Shown here: positions 38,201 through 57,322 of the stretch, piece by piece
Numbering within the stretch: position 1 is the first letter of the stretch
Layout: each line of letters starts with the position of its first letter
Made by a program: the position numbers and the translations under genes
Assembly: GCA_964035545.1 (NCBI GenBank)
Contig: OZ037773.1
Location: forward strand, 9,878,251 to 9,942,250
Reading direction: 5' to 3'
Source of the DNA: Bugula neritina
Lineage: Eukaryota; Bryozoa; Gymnolaemata; Cheilostomatida; Bugulidae
Length of the DNA stretch: 64,000 bases
Notes under the pieces: model-generated
Database searches by the model: none
What the model saw: only the letters and a program-made list of their open reading frames with translations
What the model was told of the DNA's origin: nothing

Positions 38201-41200
38201 TAATTTTTACTGAAGATATTACATATATGTAAATATTAATTTAGGTAACATCAATAGTATATGGGTTAGAAATGGCCGCATGTCAGCGAATATATTTTGC
38301 TTGTTAATAGTTATATAATAATGCCATGCCATTCCTGCAGGTAAATGTGATTAGCTACTATTTACAAATCAGTGTAATGATCATATGCCAATGTCAAAAA
38401 AATTTAGAGTATAATTATTATAAAACTGCAATGGAAAAATATATTTGACTGACTTAAGTTATAATTAGTATCTATAGGTAACTTGTTAAGTTGAGTCTAC
38501 ATACTAACCAATTGCTTTGATCGTAGAGATAGCCATTGCACTGAGTGACAAGAAAGAAGCCAAAGCTATTAGGAAACACAGTATTTCACTGAAGAGTTTT
38601 TTCTTGGGTGGTCTGCTAGCAGTGCTAACACTATAGTCTACTGATTGGTAATTGTGGGTGTGTGACTCTGGTGTAGACTTTTCATCTTCGGAATCTTTAT
38701 GTTTTTTCAGTATAGATGTATACGGTTTCCCTATGCTTGTAACATTGCAAACATAGGAAACATAAGAAAATAATAAATAGCATGTGTTTTGGTGTTTTAG
38801 ATTTCCACAAAATTGAATGCATTAAGTTAGCAGCCAAAGAATTTTCGCTTTTTCCACAACAATAACTATAATAACCATGAAACAGAGAATAGCCACACTC
38901 AACTAGTTGGCACTTTAATTATCAGTCATGCATGTGCTTTATATATGACACACTATAGATGGTACAATTCCAATCATCACAATAAGGCAAATGGCATTTA
39001 TAACTTTTCTAACATGCAACTACATTATTGGTATGTACTAAGTAAGTAAATGAAAACAAAGACATTCATGTACATTATCCGCTTATACTTACTCAGAGTT
39101 GGTGATTGTAGCATAGTTACTGTTATCATCTATATTGTCATACGAATCACTTCGTAGACGTAACTGTAATGTTTTTGATAGTCTGTTAGACTTTGGATCT
39201 TTCTTTGATCTAAAATATATTTCTAACATGTATTTATGGTTATATTATTGTATTATAATACATTGTCTGCGGCTTTTCCATGCAATCAGAAGATTAAAAC
39301 ACTGGCTGCATGATGGGTGATAATGTGGAGCTTCTTAATTTATTAGGAAAAATATATTTTATTGATTTTTTTGGTACAAAATTTGAAGCTGTTATAGTAC
39401 TAACACTTACAGTTTTCTATTAATATTAGCTAGTTCAGTAGCTATAGGAGTAATTGAGTACTAATATAGTGGGTAGAATTTCACCACTAATGCATGTAAT
39501 ATTATATATAGTATACTAATACTCAGTATATAGTTAGTATTATATATAAATATACTACTAATAATTATTTAATTTGCATATACTAATAGTAATTCAGTAG
39601 TAATAGTAAGAACTGTAAGCATTTTGTACTAGTAATTATTTAGGGCTAATAGTCACTTAGTATAATAGTACTTGTGGGCACTCAGTACTAATACTAGTAC
39701 TTATTCCATACCCTGCTCTAGATGTGTTCTCAAAGTCCGATCCTTCAGATATGAATGCATAACCTTCTTCATTATCCTTTTGTTTAGCAGAAGGTGGAGT
39801 CAAATAATCTTCTGGTGCTGTCACTTTTACACTTTTCGTAGGAGTTTCTACCCTTCAAAAGATGGAAGATAACTCCAACAACAGAAAAATACTTGTTTTT
39901 TTGTTATGTTGGTAATAGCAAAATATCTATACTATAATATTTGCTCTGCATATTTTTCATGTTTAACGATTATAATTATATTTAAATTGTCAGCTTTTTG
40001 TCATTGCAAAAATTTAATTTCATTTAGATATGAACTACATATTAAAACATAAAACGTCAAGAAAAAGTATTTTCTCAAGTGTTAACCTACTTCATGCTTT
40101 TTTAATACGTTGTGCGTAACATAGTGTATGCAGAAAAAGACATTTTTATAAAAAAACAGTGTTTTAACTATAACTAAATAATACCTGTGAAAGGTATATA
40201 TGATATTGATTATGAGATTCACATTTCTACCATGAACAGAATTAATTTGATAGTTTTATTATTACTGTATAAACAACTAACTCTGTTTGTCTGTTTGTAT
40301 TGACAGCTCGTTGTGAAAAGGAAGATAAGCCACTATTCAAAGAAGATGCCGGAGCTGAGAAGCGTTTTGGTAAAGGTAATAGAGATAAAGGTTTTTGCTC
40401 GGAATTTTCCAAAGGGTTTGCAGATCTAAAAACAAATAACCATTTTATTTGCTAGCATTCATAAAAAAAATTATTTTGTTTAAAAGTATTTCATAAAATG
40501 TGAACTTTTTCAGAAGTACATTACCTATAAACTATAAGTTCTTTTTAAATATTATTTTAATGTGACTGTAAAGATACCAACATTATCAAAAAAGAACTGC
40601 GTAACTTTCATACACAAGTTTGTCTAATTTTATTTTATAGTTTAATCTACTATGAGCAGATCAATAAACCCAAAACATACATTATGACAAATTATCTACA
40701 ACCAACTCATTTATTACATAAAATGTAATGGTGACAGCCCTAAACAAGTGCTTGTAGATATCTCCTTACCTTGGTTTTTCAGGTAGTGCCCGTGAATTCT
40801 CTGGCTGTAATGCTGTCCATGCAGAACTACTGGTAGGTGTGGTGAATGTCTTAGCAGAGACATCTAGAGAAGAAATAAGAGAAGAGTCTTCTGGAGGTTT
40901 AGTGATCTGATTTCTCTGGATGTTGAATGACGCACTTTGAAAGGAACTCTGTAAGTGGATGTCTGGTGTTAATTGTGGAGAGAGTTTGTTTTCTGGAAAC
41001 ATCGGTCTGCAATGTGCTTACTATAGTTTAGTTTTTTCATACTATAAATTGCATAAAAAGCTAGCTTATAGTACACTAACGTCAAACACTAGAGGGTAGA
41101 TACTGCAGGTTGTATATAAGAAAATATAGCTATACTCTATCTAATTTTAGACCTGTTAACAAATTACAAAATTGGTAAAAGTGTTTATCAAAAGCAGGTG

Positions 41201-42177
41201 TAAAACAGCCATAGTAATAATTTATACAATTATTTTTTAAATTGTTTTAATAACAAACATTACAGGTATATAATAGGAACTACCTGGGAGGATCTAAGGA
41301 TTCATGTGTGTTCTTTGGCCAGTTGGTTACATGACCATCTGAATTAGCAAACGGGCCATTGTTGGGTAAATTAGAGATTCCACTTATAGAAACTTTTAAA
41401 CCAGCAGAGTTTGAATATTCAGTTGGATCTTTAGTTTGTTTTTCTATTTCTATCGGTGAGTTGTCTACTCTTTTGTTCTCGGATGAAGTTGTGTTCTCTA
41501 TAAGTGGAGACCTGCAAATCAAAAATAGCTAGGGCTGTTTTCACTTGAACTAGTTACATAATGTCTGTTTTTAAAGATTCCTTTGAGCCTACAAGGTATT
41601 TGCGTGAGGTTTAATTGTTATATTATAGAGGGTGCAATATATTGTTTAAGAAGGAGACAACTCCTGAATGATATACACATATGTTATGATTGTTTTAGTA
41701 TTATACTCATATATGTTTCACTAAATGCTGACCTTGGTGTGTTGAGTGTCCATGGTGTATTTTGGCGCTAATACAGGTTCTAAGAGAAGAATAAGTTGTT
41801 TGACTCAAATTCACTTGCATATAATATTTAGTACAGTATTGAATTTCACCTAATAGGGTAATCCACAAAGCACCACCAAGCTTATAAAAGCAGAATGAAG
41901 CTTAATTAAAGGTAAACTCTTATATTATAGTAGCTTTCAGTGCATTATAATTGTTGACTCATAATTGGGTCAAATCTCTTGCCTTTATAGTTTTTTAGAA
42001 AACATAGCAATTTAAATCAACCTTAGCTATAACTTTACAACTTCTTCCTATGATAAACTTAAATTAAAAAGTATGTTTTAATTAATTGTAGACTTAAAAA
42101 CCCAAGCACAAAATATTTATGTACAATAGGTAAAACACTTACTCGTTGGCAACGTTTGACTCTGAGTTGCCAGACAT
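34895..42177 (-). CDS. Gene C: type II membrane protein with long tyrosine-motif tail, coiled coil, collagen stub, six-Cys domain
   Basis: Exons: 42143-42177, 41284-41511, 40770-41006, 40282-40425, 39712-39852, 39093-39209, 38509-38735, 38132-38175, 37751-37813, 37366-37425, 36788-36814, 35989-36093, 35282-35370, 34895-34985; 535 aa, phases all consistent. Cytoplasmic tail of about 345 residues, Ser/Pro/Thr-rich, with EGYAFI, DSYDNI, SNYATI and NYQSV. SNYATI fits the ITIM consensus. PPKKKLFSE precedes the TM helix (about 350-372). Three helical coil exons follow (IQEIQQEIKEQSETVDEF is heptad-like). The 27-nt exon encodes GPRGAKGPR and joins GSPG, giving four Gly-X-Y triplets. The terminal domain has cysteines in QLCKH, VSCHG, CRC, PMC and YWIC. 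A mini-exon homologous to one in gene D, near 41736-41770, is out of frame here and is omitted from the model. Recent tandem duplicate of D. Confidence 0.85.
35227..35276. repeat. (TA)n microsatellite beside a gene C donor
   Basis: TA repeats end within a few bases of the GTAAGT donor of exon 35282-35370 (minus strand). Confidence 0.85.
37890..38100. repeat. Mixed CA/TG and CATGTA simple repeat in gene C
   Basis: Short CACACA, ACATGTACATG and GTGTGTG runs in the intron between exons 37751-37813 and 38132-38175. It occupies the same intron as the very long TG tract of gene D. Confidence 0.75.
41736..41770 (-). pseudogene. Decayed cassette mini-exon of gene C
   Basis: Matches the 33-nt mini-exon of gene D at 49446-49478 and keeps the same GTCAGC donor. 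Between the only nearby acceptor (ATTAG) and the donor there are 35 nt, so inclusion would shift the frame. Skipping joins phase-2 exon 1 to the next exon in frame. Confidence 0.55.
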
Positions 42178-43062
42178 GTTTAAATACAATATTACGTTAT
42201 TAATTAAATTTTAAGCAAAAAGATGCACTTACAATGAAATATGTCACAATATTCTTTTTCTACGCAGAGTTCAAAAAAGTCTAATCTATCATTGTTGAAT
42301 TGTAAGCTTACATCGCGCTATACATAAAATCTTTTGTTATTATGAAAGAATTGTATTTAAACTCTGTGACTTGTAGTAAACAAACTTAATTTAATTCTTT
42401 AATTTGAATATATTGTTGTTCAGTTCTTTAACTTAAACAAAAAGAAAGTAAATACGTAGATGTATTATTTCTTTGCAATTGTTTTATGTAAATGCAATTA
42501 CAAAATATTTATGTAGCATTTTCAACATCCTAACTTTACACCACATATAACTTACAGTTGCAGTTTGTAATTTCGCAGTCTTTCATACAGCCAGTTTTTT
42601 AAATAAATATTTTTAGCATTATATTTATATAATTAGATGCATTTTTTAATAAAATTTGATACTTTTTAAAAAATTCTTTGCTATAAACTGTTAATCAAAT
42701 AAGTAAGACAACAATAGATCATAATTTTTATAGTTGTATCATAAAAGCCTTGCATTTAATTATTGTCTGAAACACAGTTTTGTGCGATTTCAGAGGCACA
42801 ATTAATGCATAGAATCACAACTACTGGTGCAATTAAACTAAAGAAACTAAATTAAATATTATAACAAATAAAATTATATATAGGTTAAAGTTTATCGGTA
42901 GATCCATGCAGTAAAATAATCTGCAGAAACTGTGTGTGCTAAAACGGTTTTCATTTTCTCCTTCAAGTTAATATTAAAAATTGAAAAACAAATCAATTCT
43001 TTTCTATATAACACAGTAAAGGAAATTCGTCCATGAAGAATTCCAGAAAATGTTTCTTTCAA
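42178..43062. other. Short spacer between genes C and D
   Basis: About 0.9 kb holding the promoter side of gene C and the 3' end of gene D. AT-rich. No AATAAA is obvious close to the gene D stop, unlike genes A and C. Nothing else seen. Confidence 0.5.
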
Positions 43063-50075
<7,013 letters not shown>

Positions 50076-53000
50076 GTTTGAATATATCGCAATATCAAAT
50101 AGTGATCATGTACAAAACAGCTATACACTGTTTATTTGTTCAAACATTCACAATCTTCAGAGTTCATATTATAAAGCTGAGTTATCATTGTTGAATTGTA
50201 AGCTTACATTGCGCTATACAAATCTTTTGTTATTATAAACAAAAAAATTAAAGTAAAAAAGTTTAATATTCTTTAGTAAGTTTTTGGTCAGTTCTTTTAG
50301 ACTGAAAGAAAGTAAATACAGTACAGATTATAGTATGTATAATACTATCTATCTGCAATTTTTTCATGCAAAAGTATTTAGGTAAAGAGTTATAGTTATA
50401 GTCATAATTATTTTATTTTTGTGGTATTTTTGACATCCTATATCTTTGCACTAGACATATACTAACACTTGGATTGCTCTTTATTATTGCATGCAGTCCA
50501 TTACAACCAATTTTTTTCAAACTGAAGTTTTTTATGTTGAGTTTATATTAAAAGCATATTTTATTAAAATATATTTAATTTTTTCCTTGATACTTTGCAT
50601 GGCCGGACAACTCATTAGTGAGTAATGTCTATATACTACAAATATTCTAACAATCGAAATGCTTCGCTCTAGAACTTTCAAAAGCTGCAGTGTTTACGTT
50701 TTTTCTAATTCTCAAAACTCATGGCTATATGTATAGTAATTTCTTTTTTATAAATTTCAATTAGTGAAATTTTTTTCAGGGGTATTTATTTTGATAAGGT
50801 GGGATAAAAATTGCACGTATTATAATTATATTTAAGATATAATGTCGTGGAGTTGTCTTCTTTGGCCAGCTTCAAAAACAAAACATTGCGTGTTGGTGAT
50901 TATTTGGCAATCAAGCTGCTAATGATGATAACAAACGCATCCTAGTATTAATATTGACATAAGATAAAATGACATAGACATTCACAGGAACTGTTGTGAA
51001 TAAACAATAACAAAAACAGGATCTAAAGCAGATAACAACTTGACTTATGTTTGCAGTTCATAGTTTTATAACAAATACATCATATAGAGTTACAATTATA
51101 GAGTATACTTACTCTTTATAGAGTATACTTACTCTTTATTATAGAGTATAAAATGCAGCAAAAATTATATACAGAAAATAGTATTTGTGGCTGGTTTGCT
51201 TCAGGTTATAGTTTTATAATACTTTAGCACCATGATGTGGCGGTTGTCTATTTTGATACCTGATTTACTTTGTGCATATTTTCCTCTTGCGGTTTAATCC
51301 AGTGGCTGCTGGCCTTGAAAATGATAAAAACTTCTGCCTGAAATATGATTAAAACAGCTTCAAACTGCAGGGAGGTGTTTTTATTTGACAGCTCACTTTG
51401 CTTATAGACTGAGAAATCTGTAGCATCCTAGAAGTTGACACTATTACTTTTAGAATATCCCCCCTTCTTTGGTGTAGACTCCAATAGTGGTAAAATGCTG
51501 ATTAATGAATAGCAACTGGAAAACTTGAAGTTAGTATGAGTAAGTCTCTATTTCTCCACCACTGCTCCTGAGTGGCACTAACTGGTGACACGTGACAAGC
51601 TTAATATTATTTATTATTGACACGATTGACAAATCTACACGCTTGGTTTCACTGCGGCCCATATGCGTGCACACAGTTAGTTAGAACCCTGTGACCCCAT
51701 CTCAATAGTTATACATAAAACACCACCTGTCATTAATTTACCTAAGTGTGAGTTGACAATACGGAGTTTCATTTAAAGCTAGTAGTTATACAGGTTATGC
51801 AACTGACTATAGCTAAAACCTGGATTCATTTTGATAAGATCGTGAAATGGAATACTGTTGTTCTGTGTACTAGATGCCAAATGTAAGTGTATAACATTTT
51901 TATATTATATAGTGTAATCTAAAGTCAGTTCTACATTATAACATGAGGCTGATAATTGGTCCAAGACAATTCTTCTCGATATACCAATCTTTACTTAAAT
52001 TTTGCTTTTAAACTAGCTGTATAGGTACTGCTTTTGATATTGAGCCTGAGGCTTATAGTATATATATATTACATATTTTATATTTGTGCATTTAGCATTA
52101 TATTTGTATTTGAATGTTCTGTTTAGTTACACTACATTCTATATATTTACACTACACTATATATACTTACACTACATTTTATATACTTACACTACACTAT
52201 ATATATATATATATATATACTTACACTACACTCTAAATATTTACACTACACTATATATACTTACACTACACTATATATACTTACACTGTGCACTATATAC
52301 TTACACTACACTATATATACTTACACTACACTCTAAATATTTACACTGCACTATATATACTTACACTACATTCTATATACTTACACTACACTATATATAT
52401 ATACTTACACTACACTATATATACTTATACCACTCTCTCGATACTTACTCTAACCTTTAAATTACTCCACTAAGCACTAAACTAAATACACTCAAACTGT
52501 TTGCAACTGCATAGTATATAATATACAAAGAATGGAAAGCAGCATAGCTCTCTAGGTTTTTTCAAAACAGCGCATGGTTGCTAAATAAACATTTCATGCA
52601 GCTACCATTGCTGCAGCCTTAAAAATATATTTAATTATTGGCAAATTGCCTGTATTTCTAATGAAAAAAACTTATACATTTCGTTGTATTCATCATTAGA
52701 ATCGCAATTTCTTTTTATTATTAGACAGGTGTGTAGAAAAGGTATTAATGCAATGTCATCCAATTGTTTTGTTGTATTGAATGGGCCGCTAATATAAATA
52801 GAATGACTTAGTCAAGACTATTCAAGCAGTTGATTGTGTTGAATGCAAGTGTTCAGGTATATTATAACTCTTTTGTATTGCAATCAGTGCGTTTACGTAC
52901 CCTGTACGTTGTACACTGCCCTATCTCTTAGTTATTATTCAAGTCCACATTCTAAAGATTAATCTACTGCTGAACACATCTCATTATATTATAATATAAT

Positions 53001-55700
53001 ACTCGTCATATGTTGTGGATTGAGTAATTCATACTGTTTAAAGCAGCTCAGCTGTGAGCAGGTGCACATCCTGTCAGGGTGAGTGGGTAGCTTTTCTTTC
53101 AGGTTGTTCACCATTGCACTTTTTTACTTTTTCTTATTAATTAGTATAAAACTTTGTGATTAAAAAAAAGTTAGAAGCTTTAATTAAAAATGGCACATTT
53201 CTAACTACACTTTCCCTGACTTCTTTTCACATTTGTATTTATGGTTTCACGCATTGGATTACGCCTTTGGCATTTTTCTGACTATAAACTTTCTGAATTT
53301 TTCACTTTTGTGATCATAGCTTTCATGCATTGTGTTTTGTCATTTGGGTTTGACCCAAACAGCTGAGTACAACAGCTTAGAAACCCCAGATGATTTATAG
53401 ATGTATTAAGTACCTTTTAAGTATTCTTGCACACACCTCTTTGCACTGTACAGTTATCTGTCAAATCGTTTTAAACTAGCTTTTATCAGGTGAATTTCTG
53501 AATTATAGTATATTTAGTCTGAAGTTCTTTATAAATATATTGTATTATCTTACGGGCGGCATCCAGTATCCCTCAGGGTTTAGACCAAGCCAGATGCTAT
53601 ACATTGGATCCTATTCAATTGAGGAATTTTTGTTATGAAAAATTTGTAGAAGTTTTGTTTTACATAAAAATTATTGCAAATTGAGTTATGTCTCTCAAGT
53701 GTCTCCTATATATGAACAAATTAGTATGAAGGGAATTATAGAATTTGGGCTATTAAATGTTCTCCAAAAATTATTAACTTTAGACCAACTTTAAAAGTTT
53801 TTGTTAGTGTTTATATATACACACAGTAACAGCAGCTAAAACACAGTTTAAATTGAAATAACACAAATTATACAGGAACTTGGGCAGCAAATAAAATTGT
53901 TCTATCACTGCATCCAAATGATTTTTTCCTCACTCTACCTAGCAATGATATACAGATTATATACAAGTTGCGAGAGAAGCCGTGTGATCATAAACAGGAA
54001 TTAGAAGTTGCTATAGAAACTAAATGCCCACAAACAAGAGATTTCGTAGACTAGAAACTCATTTAAAGTTAAATATGATTTTTATTTTGATGAAGCTACA
54101 AAAGCTACCCAGGTTTACTAGACATGAAACCTTAACTGGGCACACATTACTTTTTGCAGGAATTTTCAGCATTATACCCTCAGTAACTTTACTTCAGCTT
54201 AATTTGTTTTAACGATAGAACCTATACAAAAGAGCAACTGCTATGTTGATTTCATTGCAACTTAGGATAATTAAATATTCAATTAAAGCAATAAATCATT
54301 AATCTTATCATAATAACCCTAATGTATAACTTTGTAATTCACAAGTTGACAGAAGTTCATGTTACTAATATTCTAACTGGCTGCAGTCTATAGATTGAGC
54401 TGCAATCAATGTATGTTTTATTTGCATTCAAAATTGAATCATTGAATATTTGATGTAAAAGTATATGATAAGATGTTCCTTATCTCCCAAACAGACTGAC
54501 AGGAAAAGTATTCAATGGGTATAAAAGATCATATTGGCTTGAGCTTATGGTTGAAGTGAAAAGCATACTTTTTGTGTAACAAAAGCCAGTCTTAGCTATC
54601 TAATGCATTTCTATATTACTGCATTGTATCCATTGCCTATGAACAACTGAAAGATTAAAGTATCCTGGTTGCACGTTGCAGACTGATGCTGTGGTTGACA
54701 GTGGAAACTCTGGATTCTTCGCAAACTTTTGCATCTTCAAATTTCTTGTTTTGCAAATTGAAATGTTATGAATATATTCTTAGCTATCTCAAGTTGCAGA
54801 AATTGGTGGTTGAAACATGTATTGGACAGATAGTGTGCTCTAATGTTTCATAAAGCATATCAGACCACTCTTTATCAGATAGCTCAGGCATTAATCATCA
54901 GGGTCATTCAAATGTGGAAACATTCCAATTGATGAAACAATTTTGGCAACTTTGTTTCCTAAAGCTTTTGGCATCAATGAGTTGGCATATTTTACCAGTT
55001 TTGGCAAAGGCTTTGTCATGTTGTGCATTGCATTTAGATTTTACGATATAACTGATATGTGTTGAATTTATAGAGTAAAATAGATACAAAAAATTATAAA
55101 ATTTACAAGACTAGCCTTAGAAAGCTTTTAGAGAGTTAGGTGAAGTTTGAGGGATAGGGAGGGGGGAAGTTCAGTAAGTTTGTCAAAGTTGTGTTTGTTT
55201 TTTTTTTCTGACAGTAGCATATTACAGCCTATTTATATCCTAATCTTTGCTTGTTCTTGTCCTGGTCGTTACCTCTATAAATTACTGTTGCCCAGGTCTA
55301 CCTTGCATGCACAGGTCCCTCAAGGACACAGTGTGGAGATAATCTAAACTTTTGACTTTGAGATATCTTAGTGCATATATACAGAGTAGGCGAATAAGGC
55401 TTTTTTACTTAACGCAGATAAAAAATAAAGAAGTTTTTTGCTAAGTTTTGCGTGGTGATCTTTACTTAGTCACTATATATTACATATGGCACACTTTCTT
55501 AGAGGTTGTGTCGTAAACTGAAACTTGCTACATATGGTGTCTATGTTTTTATATAGGGAGAAAGTTATTAGTTTTCAGCACTTTTCTTACAGTTCATGTT
55601 CTAAAATATGAATAAAACATTTCTTGTCATTGAGGACATAATTTGACAATTACTTTTGATGTTCAATATGATGTGTTGCTGATATGTTTGAAATTTGTTT
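50076..55700. other. Divergent spacer between genes D and E
   Basis: About 5.6 kb between two genes read in opposite directions. Holds a 20-bp minisatellite at 52130-52440 and a short direct repeat (ATAGAGTATACTTACTCTTT, twice near 51098-51139). A minus-strand stretch of open, non-repetitive codons at about 54920-55040 (KYANSLMPKALGNKVAK) could be a decayed element or exon; I do not recognise it. A leader acceptor for gene E (TTTTAG) ends near 55703. Confidence 0.5.
52130..52440. repeat. 20-bp minisatellite
   Basis: About 15 copies of TATATACTTACACTACACTA with TCTAAATATT and TTCTATATAC variants. The apparent + strand frames (YLHYTLY-like) are repeat translations. Confidence 0.9.
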
Positions 55701-55759
55701 TAGATTAAACATTATTGCCCGCGTCACTGAAAATTTGGGATTAACTCCACTTGACAAGA

Positions 55760-57255
55760 ATGTCTGGAGATTCTAGAGACACACAGATGTATTCTGCAAG
55801 CCAACAAAACGATTCTGGAGAAACACAGAGACCATCTGGAGACACACAGAGACCTGCTCAAGGCGCATACAAACTCCATGACGATACATCAGATGGTTAC
55901 TATCTTCAACCTCAACAGTTGACTGCTAACTCTGTCACCAGAAGTGATGAGTCTGGTAAATTAGCTGAGATTTCTAAACTTAGTAGGGGTGTTTGTATTT
56001 TTCAACCATAATCAATCTCTAAGCCCACAGGCTATTAATACTTATCTCACGGTTTTATTTCTCACATAATTCTATATATAGGTCACGAGAAGAGCTCAAA
56101 CCTCCTATTAAATTTAGTGGCTCATTTACATTGTATAATGTGTTTATAAGGACAAAATGACTGAATTTAACAGATCCATGAGTTAAATCTGATGTTCTAC
56201 GTACATAAGTGACAAATTGAGGTTTTAGGACCCATAGCACTATTATATTAAGTATATTAAGTCAGCTGTTGTAGATTCATCTCCCTTGCAGTACAGTACT
56301 GCATATGTAAGCTATGTCCCTCTCCAGTCACAATTCTATGTTATACCCTAGGCAAATTTCAAAGATGTGTTATCAAGTTTATTATAGACTTTATTCTTGG
56401 CACGCATGTTATTATGTGCAATTAGAGCTTAGCTTTAGTTCTTACAGTGAATCCTTATCGGTTTGGGGTTGATTAAACACCCCTGCAAATAAGTTTTGAA
56501 TATTAGGCATAGGTATTCTAAAATAATACAAATTAAACAACATTATTACATAGCACAGTTGTTTTGTTGTTTCATATTCAGCTTGAGGGTTTAAGTTAAC
56601 ATTTTTTCTAGTTGTTATGGCACGGGCAACTATTATATATTTTCAACTTCTAAGTAAGTTAAAGCACACAGTGGTATTAAACAATTGGGGACACATTTTT
56701 GTGGATTTTATTATAATAAATTACACATCAGATTTGATGACTTTACCAATACTCAGTGACCTAATCATGTAAAGCTAATGGGAAAACATTCCTTGCGTTG
56801 ACAAACTGACAGCCATTATCTTGCTAGACTTACTCTTGTACAGTCTGAGGCAAGATCACTGCATCCTGTTAGTTAGAATTACATTTAAAGATCTAAAATT
56901 ACTTTCATACATTTGGAGCATATGTTTGGTGTATAAAGTGGAGGTTGAAGTAATTCAACGTCAAACTTTCAAAATTGAGTCAGTTCTTAGCTCTGGCCAT
57001 CTGCTTTACGCAGGTATTGGTAGTCTATCTGGCAACAGTGGAAATGTGAACCCAGCCTTTTTATCTTCACCCGAGTCAGAGTTTGAGACGTCATTTTGCG
57101 CCGACGGTAGATCAACTTACTCACCAACTGATTCTCAGGCTATGGATTTTAGTTTAGGGTCTAATGAGTTGGATCTGCCACCTCCCCCAGCACCAGATCA
57201 GTTGTGGTAAGAATTCTATTATTCCACTTTACTATAATTTATAACTATAGAATTT

Positions 57256-57322
<67 letters not shown>

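Noticed and set aside
52086-52473. Frames of 61 and 124 codons rich in Tyr, Leu, Thr and His
   Set aside because: Translation of the 20-bp minisatellite; no start context or other coding evidence.
55751-55759. Start of gene E at a TTG three codons upstream
   Set aside because: The ATG at 55760 matches the MSG/MSD starts of genes C and D.
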